A stretch of 35,768 nucleotides of DNA from Intoshia linei (lineage: Eukaryota > Orthonectida > Rhopaluridae), in contig LWCA01000260.1 in assembly GCA_001642005.1 (NCBI GenBank), forward strand, positions 1 through 35,768, read 5' to 3'. Shown piece by piece: positions 32,601-35,768 of this stretch. Numbering within the stretch: position 1 is the stretch's first letter; each line of letters opens with the position of its first letter. Position numbers and translations under genes: made by a program. The notes beneath the pieces were generated by a model. The model was not told the DNA's origin and did not search any database. It saw only the letters and a program-made list of their open reading frames with translations.

Positions 32601-34008
32601 AACGAACTAAAAATAAATTATATCAGTAATGATTGGTATTTATTCATGGGCTGTTCCACAAAAAGCTTTAAAGCAATATTGAAGACTCAGTTCGAAAATA
32701 CCCAATCATCCCGTTAGCGTATGGAGTAAGAATAAAGGAAACTTACGATTTATTTAAAAGGGTTTTACATTGTATTAAATACTATGACCACAAATGGATG
32801 ATATGCTGCGATATTAAAGTTGCTATATTGCTATATGACTGTAAAGATACACCTTCTATTTTCACACCCAGAAACCTTTGCTAATAACTGTGGTTCATAC
32901 TCCAATGAACACGGGGAAAAATACCACCAATTGTTGGCGTGCTTTTAATCAAAAATAAATTTATTTTCATTTTTTTAATAATTTTTTCGTATATCTTATA
33001 TAAATATTTCAATAATTACGCTATGGAATAAAATGAAACTTAGTCATCCATTAGAATGCAATTTCTTAATTGTAGTGATAAAATAATTTTTTTATTGCGC
33101 ATCCGAAAAGTTTGGTTTCTGCATGATTCGATAGGGGTTTTCGGCTTTTTCACTTGATTCACCTGTAACTTTTCATATATTCGACATCTACGTATTCGAT
33201 AACCTTAACTAATAATTTAACCCATCAATAAACTCTATTAAAAAAATAAATATTGACTAAATAGTATTCTCATTATCAATTAGTAAATATTAATTATTTT
33301 TAAGTTGATGTTATAAATTTCAAAATAAATTTTAATTTACGAGATTATTATAAAATATCTACAATTTGAAACTAAAATAATGGTGATGCGCGAAAATTTT
33401 TTTCATTTTGTTGGACCGTGTTATATTTCATAAATTTAAAGACTGATATATTAACAAGATGTAATAATATAATAAACCATTTTCAAATCATTATTTTCCA
33501 AATATAATGAATTGATGATAGTTGAATTTGAATCATTAGTTTCTTGTAAAGATTTAATTTTGGATAGACTAAACTCTAAATCTTGTTTAAGGTTTTTCTC
33601 AGAAACCTAAAAATTTCATTACTCTGGATAAATTAAGACTACCTTTAAAATTTTATATTTTTTAATTATATTTTGACAATCACATTTAGGATAATTTTGA
33701 CCATTTGATTCAGGTTTTTGGGCTTTAGGTGGTGAGCTAACATTAGGGTTTCTCTCAACCTTTTCCTTTCGACGTATTTTCCCATTATTTTCACTAAATT
33801 GAATGTTTAATTATCAATGTATGAGTACCATATTAATAATTAATGCATACCATTTTAATATTGGAAGTTTTTTCATATATTTTACATTCATTTTAACTGA
33901 AGTCGAAAATAATGAATCGTAGCTAATCGGTTCAACCTCATTTAATTGAATTTTACCATTCCTTAATGTCCCCAAGGGTCTTAATTTCAATATCACGTCA
34001 TTCTTCAT
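29685..34008 (-). CDS. Coiled-coil protein, five exons
   Basis: Exons are 33851-34008, 33643-33793, 33478-33606, 30762-30911 and 29685-29813; all junctions have GT..AG and keep frame, giving 238 residues. The first 53 residues are mixed (ILKLRPLGTLRNGKIQLNEV). Residues 54-95 are polar with a CDC motif. From about 100 to the end the protein is Lys/Glu/Gln/Leu-rich with heptad spacing (SEKNLKQDLEFSLSKIKSL; LQLESENYQKII; EIEKYQKLVDQM), typical of coiled coils found in centrosomal or cytoskeletal proteins, which is only an inference. Introns 3 and 4 are long (2566 and 948 bases) and hold transposon relics; the others are 57 and 36 bases. The last exon might splice again near its end (TCATG|GTTATA). 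Confidence 0.72.
30300..30670 (+). repeat. Family A repeat, proximal segment
   Basis: Matches 7785-8115 in the same orientation: TATAATATACTACGC, a TTTGTTTGTGTGTGTGTTCC stretch, ACTCACATCTTACGGGTCAA, TTGGAGAATTTAAAAAAATA, ACACTGATACGGATTTTAAA and CCAAAACCACAAATTAC. It lies in intron 4 of the coiled-coil gene. Confidence 0.72.
31548..31595 (+). repeat. GTTTGTACG-type short repeat
   Basis: Contains GCTGTTTGTACGTAGTACAT then AACAGTCAAACTAGT, nearly the exact reverse complement of 26070-26108. It lies in intron 3 of the coiled-coil gene. Confidence 0.55.
31911..32890 (+). pseudogene. DNA-transposon-like ORF relic
   Basis: Broken plus-strand frames resemble a widespread invertebrate transposon-associated protein. 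An N-terminal cysteine-pair segment (CNMC .. CLTC) lies at 31911-32204. The 32418-32717 frame gives FFKKRNLTDG, SHRKRNYKF, NDWYLFMGCSTKSFKAIL. After a frameshift near 32690 the next frame continues KYPIIPLAYGVRIKETY and WMICCDIKVAILL. The order (YF..W.LF..S.KS.KA.L, then P.A..V..KE.Y, then W.IC.D.KV) fits the family as I remember it. Several breaks make it inactive. It sits in intron 3 of the coiled-coil gene on the opposite strand. Confidence 0.6.
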
Positions 34009-34930
34009 TAATTACTATCGGTTTGTTAGGAATTAAATCTATGGTTATTTTATAATCTGTTTAATTTTCGTGACAAAAATTAATTTTACAATTTTAATTA
34101 TTGGGTTGCAACATGCAGTTGCGAGAAAACCTTTGTTTGATCAATTATCCTTCTTGACAACTTTCTAATTAATTTGTGTACAGATACAAATCTAAAATCT
34201 AGATCAACTTAAAGTAGATAGTTGAAAATTCTATTTTATGTAATTATTAATTATTCCTATAATTTTAAAAATTTTATGAGAGCATAAGCTGACTAAACAT
34301 TTTGAATTATCCCATTCATTGTTGTATTGGACAGTTTTTTAATTTTATCACTAATACCTTTCTAACTTTGAAGCTACTTTAGTTACAATGATTGATAAGA
34401 TGTTCAAAGAATTAATAGCTTGGCCATAGTTTTGTTTTTTAAATAACAGAAAATTCTGATTGGTTTAAAATTAAGGTTATTGACATTCCTCGTTGGGATA
34501 AAATTAGGCCCTCATTCTAAAAAAAATTTCGTTGAGCACCCTGAAGAGGGGTTTCGGATACTGTAGGTTCGGTACTGAGTAGGGTATCTTTTATATATAA
34601 TTTTACAGAATTATATAAAGAAATATTTATCTATGGAAGATCAATGAACAGAAATCTTCATTAGATATTGAAATGTTAGTTTACTATAATAATTTACTAA
34701 AATTTAATTAAAAATTTATTAAAGCGGTGTTGTAATATACAAATAATAAAATGCAAACAAAATTAATATACAACATGTTGATACATTTCTAATTGAATAA
34801 TATTCCAAATAATTTTCAAATTTAATTTGAAAAATCGGATAAAATATTTTATGCAAACAGACATTTTTTACGCAAACATGTTGATATCGGTCATTTTCGA
34901 CTTCATATCTAAAAATAATTATTAATGATT
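34009..34930. other. Intergenic, upstream of coiled-coil gene
   Basis: AT-rich DNA without recognisable coding, repeats or RNA genes. It probably includes the promoter of the minus-strand coiled-coil gene near 34010-34200, but no motif supports a specific site. Confidence 0.4.
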
Positions 34931-34934
34931 TCTC

Positions 34935-35255
34935 AGGTTGAACTCTCAGGTTGTATTTATATCAACTGGTATAAGCTCTATCAGAATAATCTTTTATTTA
35001 AATTTTCGGACTGTTAATTATTTCACATTTTTTGTTTTAATAAAATATTTTAAAAAAAAAATAATTGAATACTAAAATGCTTTTTTGACCGTGAAGTCGT
35101 CATTTATTCGGAATGGAATTTTTTGTGTGTGTTAACAGGATACAACTGTACCACCTGTAATTTTTTTAAAATAGGGCTGTTTTTATTAAAAAAAGATGGG
35201 TAATTTGGGGTTTTGGCTCTGAAGATATAATTTGTTTAAATTTAAATTTATGATA
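34935..35255 (-). repeat. Family A repeat, partial copy
   Basis: Matches 26430-26720: GTATTTATATCAACTGG, ATAAGCTCTATCAGA, TTATTTCACATTTTTTGTTT, TGACCGTGAAGTCGTCA, ACAGGATACAACTGTACCAC, CCTGTAATTTTTTTA, and GGGTTTTGGCTCTGAAGATA. Orientation is as in the 26150 copy. Confidence 0.72.
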
Positions 35256-35395
35256 ATCAGTGGTAATCAATAAATTATTGCATTAGCAATAATTGTAATA
35301 AATTTATTGCAATAATTTATTTTTGACAAAAAATATATTGGAGCAATAATTTAAAATATTTCAACAGTTATTATTAAAGTTTTATTAGTTAACTA

Positions 35396-35714
35396 ATGAA
35401 GAAGATAACTAAACTTACTTACTTATATACTAAATATTATATACCAAACTTTAAAATATATTATCACTCAAAAATCCACTTTTCAATGAAATTTTTTGAA
35501 GCCTATGTTAACTTGAACAAAGACCCAAAGTATGAAAATATGTGGGTTTGTAAGCTGTGTAAAAAAATGCGCAAAAAAACCTGGTACCGGATACAGTAAT
35601 TTAGAAACTCATTTGAGCGTTTCACATCCAAATAACAAAAAATTAGCTCTAGAAATGAATTCAGAAAGTATATTAAAATATGTAGAATTAAAAATGAGTA
35701 ATGACAAGAAATGA
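35396..35714 (+). pseudogene. Frameshifted BED-type zinc finger fragment
   Basis: One frame gives WVCKLCKKMRKK (ending near 35599). A second frame, offset by one base near 35575-35582, gives GTGYSNLETHLSVSHPN. Together they make a C..C..H..H BED finger such as those starting hAT transposases. The A-run AAAAAAACC at the junction is a likely slippage or sequencing-error site. The homologous catalytic region, if any, is beyond the right edge. It is clearly different from the BED finger at 10533. Confidence 0.6.
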
Positions 35715-35768
35715 GTGGAATGGATCGTTATGGAATATCTACCTCTAAATTTCTGTGAAAAAAAATTA

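Noticed and set aside
1-35768. CRISPR arrays, tRNA or rRNA genes, bacterial operons
   Set aside because: No regular direct-repeat/spacer arrays, no tRNA arm patterns or rRNA motifs were seen, and the spliced animal genes exclude a prokaryotic context.

Overview
The window is nuclear DNA from an invertebrate animal: strongly AT-rich, with spliced genes using GT-AG introns, many of them only about 34-70 bases long, and dense remnants of DNA transposons. The animal assignment rests on recognisable homologues of Piezo, an innexin, LARP1 and Cu/Zn superoxide dismutase. The innexin excludes bacteria and fungi and favours a protostome or similar invertebrate. The compact introns and AT bias would suit a small-genome lophotrochozoan such as an orthonectid, but the species cannot be fixed from this sequence.

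Layout: 1-2316 holds a Tc1/mariner relic, an internally deleted hAT copy and an unidentified broken reading frame. 2317-9733 (minus) is a Piezo mechanosensitive channel gene with a 4.9 kb exon and two N-terminal exons across a 2.3 kb repeat-filled intron; its coding frame stops just before the pore module. 10340-10412 is a relic of a second SOD terminal exon, followed by a broken ZBED5-like hAT transposase (10533-12635). 13130-13765 (minus) is an intact four-exon Cu/Zn SOD, divergent from a two-exon orphan gene (14301-15423, plus). 15424-17590 is repeats: a nested MITE and a foldback-like tandem array. 17591-17767 is a tiny ORF convergent with a complete four-exon innexin (17780-21378, minus). 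21379-22844 holds two non-autonomous elements with target duplications. 22845-24429 (minus) is a three-exon LARP1. 24430-29684 is repeat-rich and contains a gene-like insert (26785-27457) inside a repeat copy. 29685-34008 (minus) is a five-exon coiled-coil gene with a transposon relic in its largest intron. The right edge has a frameshifted BED finger.

The genes do not form a pathway: mechanosensation (Piezo), gap junctions (innexin), translational control (LARP1) and oxidative defence (SOD) are simply neighbours. The exon models were derived by hand and checked for reading-frame continuity and family similarity. I found no convincing new molecular system. The points most worth a second look are the pore-less Piezo reading frame, the coding-like insert in a dispersed repeat, the SOD exon relic, and the autonomous/deleted hAT pair.
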